A DNA stretch of 64,000 nt from Blasia pusilla (taxonomy: Eukaryota > Marchantiophyta > Marchantiopsida > Blasiales), in NCBI GenBank assembly GCA_050084515.1, contig CM114274.1, positions 3,038,001 through 3,102,000 on the forward strand, in the 5' to 3' direction. Position numbers and translations under genes: made by a program. Below the pieces are notes generated by a model. It searched no databases. It worked only from the letters and a program-made list of their open reading frames with translations, and was not told where the DNA came from. Positions 31,332 to 44,128 of this stretch are shown here, piece by piece. How positions within the stretch are numbered: position 1 is the first letter of the stretch; every line of letters begins with the position of its first letter.

Positions 31332-31691
31332 CGACGCAGGAGCATTGGAATTGGAGGAACTTGTGCGCTTGGGGAGCGTGTAGTGTAACGGGGGATCATA
31401 AGGAGAAAAATGGCTGAAGCTCAACGAGATGCAGCTCCCAAGAGAGCCAACTCGTTCTTGAGGTCTTGGGTTTGGAAACGCGAACACCGGTGGGCACTGC
31501 CTTCCTTTCCAGCTCGAATCATGTCTAGTTTCTTACATAATCGGTCGAGGTATCTGTGTTCATAGAAGACGAAGGTCTGCGTCTGCTCGTTTGCATTATC
31601 TTCGACTCCATGCCTTAGCATTCTGTAGGTCGGGTGCACCGACGAGCTCTATGCGGCTCTAAGAGTAGAGAGAACCCAACCTAAGGCTCGT

Positions 31692-33481
31692 ATGGTCGTG
31701 GAGAGCTTGTGCAGCCCAGACAGAGATCGATTTGTACTTCCTTTCAATTTCAAAGTTGCGATATGTGGAAAGGAGCGGAAATTGACGATCAAGCAACGCC
31801 CGTACATAACAACTGGGTTCGCATCCACAGGTACTGTCATGAGAGGAAGCCGTGGGTTTGCATAGCTTAACAGTTTGAGGAGGTGCTTCACTGGATGCTT
31901 CAAGTCGTCGATGTTTTCATACCCTCGATTTCCTCGTGGTGCAGTTTGGGACAGTGCCATTGTGTTATCCAAATACATGGAGAAATGGCCTACCTTGGTG
32001 ACTGGCAAGCGTTGCTTGGAGCTTGGAGCTGGCTGTGGTCTTGCTGGTGAGTCCCATAAATCTTAGTCCTCGTTGGGGAATGCAGGGTCCTTGGTCATCT
32101 GCATGAGCTTTATGACAGTGTCGAACAACTGCAAACACTCCCTAAAACTTTTAAGGTATTGTTGGGTTCTGTGGCCATGATCTCAAAGTCGGATCCTTCA
32201 CTCATCGAATTTTCTGAAGACGGGCAACTGGGACCGGTTGGCGGTTACATAGACGCTGAACTTGTGGTCTGAATCGAGCGCTGAAACTATCAGTTTTGGT
32301 TGCCAAAGCAAAAACTGGATGCACTGCGGACCAAACATGGCATGCCCAATCCTACAAAATGTGATGGTTTGAAGGACAGTTTCGAAACCTCGATAATCCA
32401 TGTGTTGCAGAGGAATGGTATCATGTAGAAGTTTTCCGACCTTTCCCGAGGCTGAGTTAGCATAGGAAAGGCAACCTGGATGATGAGAGGGATAGAACTA
32501 TTCTTAAGCAAGAAGAAGGGTGACTTCCACAATGCAATAACGCAGCTGCAAGGGACAATCCATTCCCCCAGTCCAGTCCCCAATGAGAGCAGCCACGCAC
32601 GTAACAAGATTCGAAGCCACTACAGCATACCGTCGATCTATCTCGGTCCTTGTGGAGGCTCACTCGAGACTGATGAGGGTTTGAAGCCTGAAACTAGAGG
32701 CTTTCTGAAGGCGTAAGATCCTCTCGGTTTGGGTAATAGTGGAGCCATGCACTCGAGACTGATGAGGTTTGAAGTCTAGAGGCTTCTAAAGGCGTAAGAT
32801 TTCTCCTGGACCGTGACCAACTCGGTGCTTCAGCTTGTGAGGTTGGAGTTCAGACGCGGTGGCGTATACACTGCCATAACCAAAGTCAGTCATTTAAGAT
32901 ATCATCGCCCATTTCTGGGGTCCGATTGATTCCCGTCCACTTAGTCTTGTTTTCTCCAGCATGGTGTGTGGGCATTTGGTCGAGTTTTCTCCAAACAGTT
33001 CCATGACCAGCTGGAATGCAAGCACTTATATGATGATGCTTGTCTCTTGGGCTCTACAGGAATTGTCTCTGCATGTCTGGGTGCCAAGGAGGTCATTCTC
33101 ACTGATCTACCTGAAAATCTTCCTCTCTTGGAAGAGAACTCCACAGCAAATAAGGTTTCTCATGTTGTATCTGTGGAAGCGTTGGTTTGGGGGTCCAAAC
33201 CGACTCATTTGAGGCCTCCTTACGATGTCATTATAGCTACTGACATCATGTACATTGTCGAGGCCATAAGTCCTCTGATTAATACTCTGAAAGAGCTGTC
33301 TGGGGACAAGACGATTATACTGCTGGCGTATGGGAGAAATAGACAAGCAGAAGAGACTTTCATGTCAAGAGCTAGTGCGCATTTCGTGATAGAGCAGGTA
33401 GCTGACTGCGACTTAGATGAGTTATATCAGTGTATAGACGTCGATGTTTATCAACTGAGATTGAAAGACCCACGAAGCTAG
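31692..33481 (+). CDS. METTL21-type protein-lysine methyltransferase, three coding exons
   Basis: Exons 31,692-31,830, 31,945-32,046 and 33,060-33,481; both introns (114 and 1,013 bp) are GT-AG and phase-consistent, giving 220 residues, the usual size of this family. Order: N-terminal strands (FVLPFNFKVAICGKE), TVWDSAIVLSKYME, motif I LELGAGCGLA joined across intron 2 to GIVSACLGAKEVILTD (motif II acidic end), then PPYDVIIATDIMY (the DxxY motif that marks lysine methyltransferases of family 16), ending in LRLKDP. Enzymes of this group trimethylate lysines of chaperones or elongation factors using AdoMet. The start at 31,692 is the minimal choice. An upstream exon from ATG 31,410 to 31,549 spliced to 31,664 would stay in frame and add about 56 residues. 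The gene has no lesion. Confidence 0.87.
32655..32805. repeat. Imperfect tandem duplication in intron 2
   Basis: Two related units of about 60-65 bp (32,661-32,718 and 32,749-32,802) share CACTCGAGACTGATGAG, GAGGCTT and AAGGCGTAAGAT. They lie within the methyltransferase intron and have no coding sense. Confidence 0.8.
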
Positions 33482-34521
33482 AGGTTTGGTGGTTGCTTTG
33501 TGTGAGCAGCAACTACAACTAACACGCGTTTATTATATTATACACTAATCATACCGCATACAAATTCAATTTTTTTTCTTGTTGTGTGGTCTCATAAACA
33601 TCTTCTTGCTACTTGGTTGTCACTTGTCAAGTATACATGTGTTTGCAAATCAAGAAGACATTCTCCGATAATAATATAGATAAGATGTGGGTAGATTGGT
33701 GATACTTAAGTTGATGCTGCTAGACTTTGTAGATTAGAGACTTACTATTTCTGTTTGATCGAAAAGTTCCTAGCACGTTTAGGGTCTAATCTAAGTCTTC
33801 AGCTTTCATCTTTTTAGATCGTCAGCTCTCAAGGATCGATGGGAGCTTAGAGGATTCTGAGGCTTGAATCAAAGCGGGAAACATGAGAGAAACAAGAATG
33901 GGTGACTCCCAAGGCCAGGGGAGAGACAATGGAGAGGAAAATTACATGGATAATTTATCGAGTATCATTTCATTTACTGCCCACGGCTGCTCAAAATATC
34001 ATTGGCTCAAGAAACGAGATCAATCTGCAAGGAGGTGACCCCACATTTTCACGTGTTGGTTTTTTCTTGGGAGGATGAGGGCCTTCCTTCACAAATCAAA
34101 CAAATTTTGATTTTGATCCTTCCTCAAACAAATTTTGTGACTCTAAAATGAAAGTTTTGAAGCTTAATACACTTTGTTTTAGCTATAGATTTCAATATCA
34201 TAATGGAGATCCACTTCCTCCAAGTATTCTTGTCTCAACCCCGTGACTTCCAACCCTAAAATGATCCCAATGCCACGATTTCTAACCATTAAGATAGCTG
34301 CACAAATTGTAATTTGTTATTACATGAAATAATAGCACCCTAAGATTCGCTCATTTTTTTTCTACAACTCTCTATTGTGTGGATACATTTTTGTCACAAC
34401 ATACATCTTTCGCATCATCTATACATTCATAAATCTACACATCACATTCAATCATAGAATGGATACAAATAAGAAAATCATGCATTGAAAAAAGTGTGTA
34501 CACGATTCTCTCTCACTCCAT

Positions 34522-34523
<2 letters not shown>
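33482..34523. other. 3' flank, AT-rich, nothing recognised
   Basis: It follows the methyltransferase stop codon. TTTATTATATTATAC at 33,528 may belong to the 3' end-processing region. No gene or element structure seen. Confidence 0.5.

Positions 34524-34590
<67 letters not shown>
34524..34590. repeat. (CT)33 microsatellite
   Basis: An uninterrupted 67-bp CT run. Confidence 0.99.
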
Positions 34591-34594
<4 letters not shown>

Positions 34595-35011
34595 AGAGTG
34601 TCTCCCTCCTCTCATATGGTACCTTCTTCATTTCTTCCTCTCTCTACACCCATCCCAATCTTATGCACTGTCCAACCAAGGCACAGGGTCTATGGTGGCA
34701 AGGCTACGACAAACACTACTTAATGAGTACAGTCTCTCTCTCTCTAGTATCTAGTTAGACCCACTCTTATAATGGGAGGCTTGGTTTACTCATATGGCAA
34801 GATGGATCATAATTTCGTCGTCTCATGTAAACTTTGGACTCGATTCCATGATGTGAAAGGATTGAACTTGTGGTAGTTTTATGCCTTGTATGAATAAAAC
34901 CAACTCTTGAACTTCGCTATGAACTTCAATGACTTGATGGTACCTATGACCCTTGAAATTTTGAATGGTTCTCTAGTCCAATTGTCCATCTTGTATGTCC
35001 AAGAGGTAGGA

Positions 35012-35790
35012 TATCGCGACCCTCATAACCAAACGCACGCCACTAGTCACATCAACATTCTAGAGGACTCACACTAGGATGGAAGCGTGTCTGAGTCTTA
35101 TGAGTGCGATATGACTTGTAGATTCAGAAGCTTGATGCAAGCCTTAATGAGCAGATCAAATGATGAGATTATGACCTAGTAGAGCGAGATCCAATATCAA
35201 GAGGGCCTTCAAGTCCCACAAGAGTTGGGCGCCATTGGGACTTCAACCTAGCTTGGAACTCGACTTACCATTTGGGGATTCTCTATGTTTGGGATAAAGA
35301 AAGTGGTGTTAGAAAGCTTATGAGAAGTCGATTCCAACACACTAGAAATCTAAAAAAATGCAAGAGCATAGATCTAGAAAACATCCTCAAACTGCCAGAA
35401 TGATAGTTGGGTTTATGGCCACAAGGATTGGAGCGGACTAGGAGGACTTCCCAAAATGTAGTTAGGGGGTGGATATCTCTAGAACTATATATAAGGGGGA
35501 GGGTTTGCAAGGGTGTTTGGAACGTGCACCCTATCTTGGGAACCATGGGGGTGAACCAAAGGCATGGGATGGATTGAGAGGTTGGCATTGGGGTTTTGAC
35601 ACCAAACCAAGTCAAGGTGGACCAATTATGGACACCAACCTTAGACTTTGATTCAAGTATTGAGTCCTGATTATATACATGTTTAAGGTCCATTGGGAAA
35701 TTGGACCTTCCAAGCGCGCAAGCATCATTTCAGGTCCTTAGACTATCAAGAATTGCATTAGACACAAAACATCCCTCGAGAGCCATCTGT
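35012..35790 (-). repeat. Family Z LTR-like copy 3, minus strand
   Basis: The complement shows the family landmarks (CGTTTGGTTATGAGGGTC at its end, CTTATATATAG and CCTCCCCC segments). Both termini are eroded. Confidence 0.6.
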
Positions 35791-36804
35791 TGGTCATTAT
35801 GACTGATGTCGTTGTGGTTATCTGCTCGTCCATCACCTTCATCTTCTAAGGTGTTTAATAGTGCCATAGATTTCATGGAAAATACAATTGTAAGGTCAAG
35901 TAGAGGGTCTATTGATATTGCAATATTTTTGTCCTCAAAATGCTACAATTATCAAAGGCTCATGCACCTTTAAATCGATGGGTTTAGGTTCAAATGGGTT
36001 AGAAAAGACTAATTGTGGCCGAGATTGAAAGTTCTAGCTGAGTGGCCACTCATAGCAAGGTTTGTTGTATCAAGGCGGTTCACTTATCAAATTATGTACC
36101 CTAAAAGCGGTAAGCAACACGTATCGTGCTTTAGATTGAAGGAACAAGCATAGAGATGCTAATAAAAATGCAAGAGCTTTGTTCTTTAAGATGATTCAAT
36201 ATTCATTTTTTTTCACCTTAAGTAGTTGAAGAACATTTCCTCTTATGAGAACAAAAAACATGAGTAGAAGCAAAGGACAACCCATTGCCTTATGATCCAA
36301 CTTTTGGCATAGAACCATCCCTCTTTCTTCTCCAACAATTGTAAGGTTTATGATAGATTCTTGTGTATATGAGATCTTAGCTCTATTCACATCTCTATTC
36401 CTAGGGTCCAACACCATTACATGTTCTTGCATCACTCACTCCAGCCAATTTTCAAGCGTAAGAATGAAACTCTTAAACATTTCTTCTTATTCCAAATTAA
36501 GTAATCAACAATCTCCTAGTGGATCAATCCTAACAATCAACCCTAAATGCTTTCCCTCTGCGTAGTGGAAAAACTAACCAACTTTCTCTTCAGATCAACA
36601 AACTGCTCAGTAGTGTTTGTATTTGCAACCCTATACTAGCTTCTCAATCTCTTTCTTCAAGAAAGCTTCTATCTTTTTTTTCTAGAATCCCTGTGCTTAT
36701 AAATACTTTCCCAAACTGAATCAAGTACGTGCGTCTATTCCATCAATAGTAGTCGCAACTTTGTCAATCAAATTAAGAGCCGCTAGGTAAGACCGATATG
36801 AGAG
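35791..36804. other. AT-rich interval, nothing recognised
   Basis: No open frame with a known motif and no clear repeat structure. Confidence 0.5.
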
Positions 36805-37102
36805 TGTCGTGCACCTACTGTCCTTGAACATAAATCTTTAGTGTTGCACAAGCGTGCGTTCCGTAGGACACACTCTCAATTTTGATCTGCACCCAAAAAT
36901 GCACTCACGTTAGTCGGATCTAGGTCAATCAGGGCTCTGACCTTCAAGTTCTTGACTTGGCCTCTCATCAAGCTCAACCTTCCCAATTTCTTGCTTTACA
37001 ACATAGACAAGTCTCTCAAGACTTGGGACAGACTTTCTGGTCGGCTCAACCTCAAACAGCGTTTGCATGCCTAATGGTCCCAAATGTCCAATGGATCTCC
37101 AA

Positions 37103-37854
37103 CAGGGTTGCATATGATTGCATGAAAACGGACATGTCAACAGACATGCCCAGCCCACACCCACCCGGCCCGCACTCGAGCCCACACCCGTTGCGTGCCC
37201 GTAGCCCAGTCATGGCACGGGCTGGGGGCCTGGGGCGGGCTAGGCGCGGGCTCAAAGGCCACACTGAGCTTGCCAAGGGCGCACAAGGCCGGCTTGAGGT
37301 CCGCCTTCAACCCACAAGACTTGATCCGCTTGAACCAAGATTTGGTCCCCAGACCAAATCTTGGTTCAGCGGATGATTTTTTGCGGGCCCTGAGCCCACG
37401 CCCAAGGCCCGTACCGAGCCCGCCCCATGCCAAGCTATGGGCCATGCAACGGGTGCGGACCCAAGTACATGGGGCCCGCACGTATGGTTGTACAAAAAAG
37501 GACAAGTCCTTCCTTAGGACGGACATGGACAGACAAGTCCAAACATGTCCATGGATATGAATTCCAAGAGGTGAGACCCACACTTATAGTCCATGATGGG
37601 AGGCAAGGCAATGATGAGTGGAGCAATGAGGGAGGAGGCCGGGAGTGGAGGTGGAGGGAGGAAGAAAAGGGGGAGTATGGAACATGAAGGCAAGTAAAGG
37701 GGAAGGAGAAAGAAAGGAAAGGTGGGGCCCATATGGACAAGTCCTTCAATAGGATGGACATGGACTTTGTCCACATATAACCTTGCCCGCACGGACATAA
37801 GTCCACCTACATGAACATGTTCGCGGATACAGACTTTTTCCTTGTGCAACCTTG
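37103..37854. mobile_element. Non-autonomous hAT-like element, 752 bp
   Basis: Ends CAGGGTTGCA... and ...TGCAACCTTG form a short terminal inverted repeat like the element at 59,058-59,468. Both share subterminal GGACATGT and CGGACATAAGTCC-type words and a GC-rich centre. The flanking 8-mers (ATCTCCAA, CTAATCAA) are only partly alike, so the duplication has decayed. No transposase. Confidence 0.65.
37332..37367. repeat. Perfect hairpin, 16-bp arms, in the hAT-like element
   Basis: GAACCAAGATTTGGTC and its exact complement flank CCCA. Confidence 0.97.
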
Positions 37855-38540
37855 CTAATCAAGACTCACCAAAATCAGTTGCGGGTTGGAATCCAAGTGT
37901 GGCTTTCAAAATCCACTCCCTTGGATCAAGTTTGGGTTTTGAGTCCCAATCCAAATCTCCCGTTCCATCCTATGCCCTTTAGCCGCCCTTTGGCACCCAA
38001 ATTGGGGATTGGGTTCCAAGAATCCTTGGAGACACTCCCCCTTACTAGTACTTTTGGGGATCACCACCCTCCACGTAACTTTGAAGAAAGACAGTCAGAC
38101 CCTTCATTTTGGCCTGTTCACTCCTTTTCGGCAAATATCTTGACATTTGCTTGTCACAGTGCTTTCTAAGATCTTTGATACGTTGTAATTTTCTTTGCAT
38201 AAGCTTTCCAATGCCACCTTACTTGTCCCAAACACATCTCGAGACTAAACATTATGGTCCAAAACACACTCAAAACCCCAAATGTTAATCGCGTTCCAAA
38301 TCTAGCTCTCACCTCTTTGGCAACCAACCTTCCTAGACTCAACTCATCTCAAGTTTTGGTTCAAGTTAGATGCAAGTTTCGTGGTCGCAACCATAATGCA
38401 TGAAACGCACAAACTCTATTCGTGCGTTTCATCTCTTGGACTCTTCCAAGAGACCTTTCCAAAGCGTCACCATCCTAGCATGAGCCCACTAAAGTTCTGA
38501 TGTTCTGCTTGGGGTTTGTTTGGTTATGAGGGTCACGATA

Positions 38541-40354
38541 GAAAGAGATTTGTAAACCATGTTGTTCATCTTCCTAGTCCAACGACATAATGAAAAGGCG
38601 GCCTCGAGTTCAAGAGATCTAATTAAGGCTTGAGCAAGAGTTAGTTATAAACTGTATTGCTCCTCTTCCTAGTCCAACAATGTAATTTGGAGGCGGCCTA
38701 AAGTTGAAGAAATCCAATTGAGGCTTGACCAACACTAGTGCCTGTATGGATGCTCACTCAAATTATTCAGAAGCTCAATTCCTATACGACTCTATCTAGT
38801 CTCTCCAATTCTAGCGAGCTCCAGAATCTATCCTAGAACCTCTTCCAAACTCCAATCTCCAATTCCCCACACTCGACCTTTGATATCCCAAAGATTTCCC
38901 AAGATCGATGACCCAACACGCTGAATTCTACCCTCAACAAAATTGAATAGTCAAAGTGCCAATCACAACAACGATAATACAAGGTTCAAGATTATAGAAA
39001 GCTAAGAATCCATATTGAATCACATCAACTCAGTGGACTCCAAAATATGAAAGATGAGACTATCAAAATTAGGTCTCTTTGACTAATTTCAATTGTAATT
39101 ATACCAGTACTAATCTTGTGTATCTTCTATGTTGTGTTGTTGTAGTTAAGACCATATTCCACTTTCAAGTTTCAACTATGCATCAAGTATTCCTTCATAT
39201 AATTAAGCAAGTTAATATTCTTGCATTTATTCTACATTCACTCATATTTGCTAAACTTAATCTTCATTATTGATTGTGCAAAGCCTCTATTCTTAGTATC
39301 ACTTGCAAACAGACTAGTATAACTACTTCCATTCAGTGCATCAAAATCTATAGTGAATGTCAAGTTGTGAGCACTATTATTAGTACTCTCCCAGCGGCCC
39401 CTCAGATACATATTTAGTACTCCTTTAATAATTATATCATACCAAATTAAGCCTTTATAATAGAGAACTATCTACTGTCATTCAAGAAGGAACATTTTCA
39501 ATAGTTGCAATGGTTCAAGGTAGTGTGTCGTGCCAATAGACATCCTTGCCAACATACATCAATTGTCATGCACATAAGTATAATATCCATCTAATTATAA
39601 ATCCTAACATATTTACACATGAACGACAATATAAAAATGCGACATCAATATTATTACGAGAGAGTGCCTTCTTGATTTGCAAACACCTCTATGTTTGACA
39701 TGTGGCAACTGGGTAATAAGAAAATGTTTCACATGCTACGGGTAGCAAAAAAGTTTGAATTTGTGTGCAGTATCATTAATCCCTTCACGGGCTATACACT
39801 AACAAAAATTCTTCAAACACTTTTTTTTCCATGCATCGCATGGGTACCGTACTAGTTGATGAAATATGCAATCACCTATATTTCATCCAAACATCCATTC
39901 AACAATTCACACTATGATAATACCATAATAGTAAGAGATAGTCTACACTAAACTCTCAATATGTATGATCTTCGATCAATCCTAGCCCGTCATTGAGGAG
40001 AGAACCCAGGCTCAATACATGCAAGTTGTATTGTATCATGGATCCCAACATGGGTCTGATCCAAGGAAGATAAGCTTTGAAGGAGCTTCATTCAAGATTT
40101 ACCCCCCTTGGGCACCTCTATGCCACTATGGATGACCTATACACACATGTAACCTCCCCCTAACAACTGCACATATGATTCTCTCATAAGACCAACTACT
40201 ACTCAACAACTATCTAAACCTCAAACCCTCCATGCCCTAGTGACTCCCTACAAAGGATGAGAGGGTCAACTCCTCCAAGGTTGCCACTTCTCATAAAGGA
40301 AAAGATGACCTACACTCATACGTCATCTCCTAAGAGCGGGTCACGTATGATCTT
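38541..40354. other. AT-rich interval with one Helitron-like end
   Basis: No gene recognised. Apart from the hairpin-CTAG end at 39,829-39,855, only short eroded repeats are seen. Confidence 0.5.
39829..39855 (+). mobile_element. Helitron-like 3' terminus
   Basis: A hairpin CCATGC-ATC-GCATGG is followed 8 nt later by CTAG and then T, the standard 3' end of Helitrons (hairpin, short spacer, CTRR, insertion before T). The 5' end was not located. Confidence 0.45.
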
Positions 40355-42952
40355 TGTCACGTCTTTTAGGATAGATCAGTGAGATCTAGTAGAGCGCCTT
40401 CCTCATTAGTGGAGGACAGGCTCAGTACGTCGAGGATGATCAAGTGAGGCCCCGGGAGCTTGTTGGTTGCTCGATGTTTGGTGTAGGTTGGGGGACCGTC
40501 TTCCCCGCTTCATGGCTCATGGGAGAGCTCACCAGAGCAAGAGCCGTGCGAGTTTGCTGTTTTGCTTTGCTGATTTTTCGTATGGGAGAGGGGCTAGAGG
40601 AAGCGCTGCCCAATTTTTGATAGGAATTGAGTATGGGGGTGGATTGCTCCATGCCAGTGCTCTCGGCAGCACCATGTAGCTTGTTGATTTGTGTTCTCAC
40701 AGATTTTACATTTTCGTTGGGGAAATCAGCGCGGAAGCCTACCGAATCTTGTGTAGGAGAAAGAGACATTGAGTTTTATGACAGTACTTGTCAAATTTTT
40801 TCTGGAATTTTTTATTCAAAATAATATTTGACGTTGTAGATCGTGAAGCTGTGCATGTTGTGCAATAAACGGTATGCAATTTGGAGTTTTGAGCAAAAAC
40901 TTATGGTCAATCTTGCAAAACTGCCATTGCTAGGCGATTTTTGTTAGGGTTAAATTGTTCAAACCCTAAACCAGCCGCGTCGTCATAGTCATCGTCATTG
41001 TCAATGGTCCGTCGTCACCCTCAATGGTCAATTGTCACCGTCAACTGTCCGCCGTCCACCGTCGGCCGCGCCGCCGTTGCTCAGAGCCGTGTTCGGCCGT
41101 TCTCCACCCTTTGGTTGTCATTGCCGCCATAACGGAGTGGAGGGTCTTCCACGACCACCATTGATTCTTTGACTTGCGCTGCCACCACGTACTTTAGTTT
41201 AGCCACCACTGTCATTGCAGTTTTTTCATCAACCAGTGATGGCAGGTGACCCCGGGTTACAATGTTTGAGTTTTCATTTCATGTTGCTATGTTGTGATTG
41301 GTAGCCGCTCGACAACAATCAAGTACCGTGTCGTGATGCCCGTAGCCGCAATGCGGCGATTACCACGCCGTGCCGCTTGTGGCTGCACCGCAACGTCTCC
41401 ATCTTGGAGCCCTTCACTAAGGAGCACAGCGTGTGAATTGCTGATTGAGGAGGGTATGCCGGGGAGTGCCGCACCCCATTCTCGAGTGCCATGTCATTTG
41501 TAGCCGTTTCATGCCGCTAGTGCCGCACCGCACCGCTACACCTGCACCGCACACGGAGGAGGTTTGAGCAGTGTCACTACAAGAAGAGTACAACTTGCTG
41601 ATTGGAAGAATTCTCTTCACGACCGAGTTGGGGTCAAGATTTGCAGTTGCTGAGGAGCGACATCGACATTATTGTGAGGTTACCCATTCTGGTCTCTTAC
41701 CTTACACATGTGAGAGATTTTTGGATATTGGGAAGTTATTTGGGATATTGGGTTTCGTGCTGATATTGAGAGCATCAATGATGTATGGGTTTAGGGGACA
41801 TAGACCTGTGTGGGATGTCGAGATTTGAGGATGGTTTGTCGATGAGACAATAGATCAGTTGATTTTCCGGACCGCGCCGCTTGTTGCCGCACATCACACA
41901 TCTCAGTGAGAGAGTGTAGATTGAGTATTGCATGTTTAGTTTTAGTGATTGAGGGATTACTTGCAAGATTGAAAGTGATCGTGTGAGAGGGGCACAAGGG
42001 CCATCACAGTGTTTCGGGATTTTGAGAGGCGAGGTAGTGGACCTGAGAGTAGCTCTGGAGGGTTTACTCGGAGTGGTGGGAGGTTTCGAGGGTCTCCACG
42101 TGAGAGACCACCTCGATCTCCTTCTGTGTCGTCTTCAAACGAGGGAGAGTGTGTAGAGGAGTGTGTTAGTGATCCACCATACACATTGAGTGGTCCTACC
42201 AGTTGGGCGTACGAGATGGACGACCGGGGTAGCGGACTGCATAGGTTTTTGGGTGCTGTAGGCACTATAGAGCTACACGACTTCATTACGGAGTTTAGGA
42301 GTTGGTGTGACTCACAACGGGCTAGGAACTCTACAGAGTTCAATCTGTTTAACGGGGGTGCCCATGGATGATTACCATGAGTTCTCCCACAAATATGCCC
42401 AGGAGATTGAGGCATGGTGACTCTACTATGACCCACACTATGTGTCATGGACGGAGCCGTTCCTAGATGAGGAGGAGGAGTCAGGAGAGGCTACTTCCTC
42501 TTCCACTAGTGATGTTTTAGGAGGGGTCACTCACACTGGAGCAATTGCATCGTGTAGTCGGATTCGTCCAAGGTTCAACCCCGTGGTTGAGCTCTTCGCT
42601 GAGTTGAGGGCGAGCTACCAGGGGGTACGGACGGAGAAGTTGTGGAGCATCCATGACTTTCAGAGGCACCCGGGTGAGAGTTTGCGTGAGGCTTATACTC
42701 GCTTGTGCCGGTTGATCAACGTCACTTAGGGGGTGACAGAGGCTCAAGTTATCCAATCATGGTATGCGATGTTGGATTAGACCCTGCGGACACGGGTGCA
42801 AGAGGGGGTGCTTCTTATGAAAACCTCCCCTACGTTGAGAGATTTTTTTAGGACCACCAAGAACATTGAGCGCAACATGGCGGAGGAGAGCGTAGCCACC
42901 ATGGATTATGGGTGAGAGAAATCACAATTGTCTGCACCACCAATGTAGAATG
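40355..42952 (+). mobile_element. Ty3/gypsy fragment Q: LTR, leader and gag, cut by insertion of R
   Basis: It starts TGTCACGTCTTTTAGGATAG, the same LTR start as R2 (51,554). The stretch 41,690-42,000 aligns with the R2 leader at 52,090-52,400, and gag (42,009-42,950) aligns with R2 gag. At 42,953 the R element begins in the middle of Q gag. The remainder of Q is not found. Confidence 0.75.
42009..42952 (+). pseudogene. gag: Gag fragment of element Q
   Basis: Segments RFRGSPRERPPRSPS, YEMDDRGSGLHRFLGAVG, ELHDFITEFRSWCD, PMDDYHEFSHKYAQE and EKLWSIHDFQRHPGES match R2 gag. Lesions are a frameshift near 42,355, a TGA at 42,418 (tryptophan in relatives), a TAG at 42,727 and a TAG at 42,778. Truncated by the R insertion before the zinc knuckle. 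Structural role in the particle; not functional. Confidence 0.8.
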
Positions 42953-43480
42953 TCACATCTGAGTAGCCGATAGGCCGAGATCTATCGTGGATAGGGCGTA
43001 GGAGCCAGCATACTATGTTGAGTGTAACTTTTTCCTACAATGTCGGATGAGGTTGAGGATCGGTCCATTGTGTCAGGATCGTCATTTCTGATAATTTTCC
43101 TGTTGAGGTCTTTCACAGTCAAATGACTTGTTGACCAGGTCACCCGCCCCTGGTAACCTATGTCCGCAGGTTACCAAGAGGATAGTTATTTTTAAGGGAA
43201 GAGCATTTTGGCTCTTCCCAACTCTATTTAAGGGAGGAAGATGGCTTTCCCAAGCCATCTTTCTCATGTTGGGTCGTTGGAGCACCTCTCTTGTATGTGT
43301 GTGAGATAGGACTAGGGTGCTAGCGTCCGGATTCCTTGATAACGCAGGGTGGACGAGGCTCCATATGCCGATATAGATTGAGGAGTGGAGTTTTAGGCCG
43401 AGTGTGCCATTTTACTACTCTTTATTTTTACATGAGAAAGATGTTAGGGGGCTATGGAAATGCGTTGTTTGTAGGTAGGG
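42953..43480 (+). repeat. 5' LTR of copy R
   Basis: Matches the complement of 19,335-18,840. It includes the segment bounded by CATCTTTCTCATG (43,256-43,268) and CATGAGAAAGATG (about 43,431-43,443). The 3' boundary is estimated. Confidence 0.65.
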
Positions 43481-44128
43481 AAGCGAGTTGCCTTGGTGGG
43501 GAGCCCGTGGAGACGCTGGTTGGCGTCGTGTTTGTCATTTTTTCCATGCAGAAGGTCGTGGGCGGAAGTGCTGTCCATTTTTCTCAGATTTTTTTGGTAC
43601 GGATTGACGGGGCACAACAGTCGCGTGTAGCGTGCAGTGTGGCGTCGAGTATACATAAGCGGGTGTGTCGAGAAAGAGTAGGAAGGAAAGCTGAGAGGCC
43701 CACCCCCCGCGCATTATACCCCATAGGGGTTGCCGTACCACATGGAGGAGTGAGTGTTGACGGTGCGTAGGTTGGAGGGTGTGATCAAGTTACCCATTCG
43801 AGTCCCTTTTCCCATACTTGTCGTGTGTGATTAAGTGTTGGGTATCGAGTAGTAGCTGGTGCTAGGTGGGTGCAGTGATGGTGACGAGTGTGGACTCTTT
43901 TCATGTGTAGCATGTTGGTGGGTATACGGCGGTTTCCGCGTAGGGGTCGCATGTATGTCGCTAGGTTAGGTGAGTCAGTGGGGAGGCTCATGGTGAGCCT
44001 GAGTGTTGAGTGTGCGTGAGGCCGGGTGTGTCATTACGGGATTGGCGTTAGCATAGGTGAGCTAGTGAGGAGTGTGGGAGACTCTCGGTGAGTCTGAGTG
44101 ATTGAGCGGGTGAGATAGGGTTGTCATC

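Larger units (their letters stand above)
36805..38540 (+). repeat. Family Z LTR-like copy 4, carrying an hAT-like insertion
   Basis: It starts TGTCGTGCACCTACTG at 36,805. Without the insertion at 37,103-37,854 it is about 0.98 kb and collinear with the copy at 58,154-59,577. Confidence 0.7.

Noticed and set aside
40467-41828. Several short open frames in the Q leader
   Set aside because: They lie in LTR/leader sequence shared with R2 and change frame between the copies.
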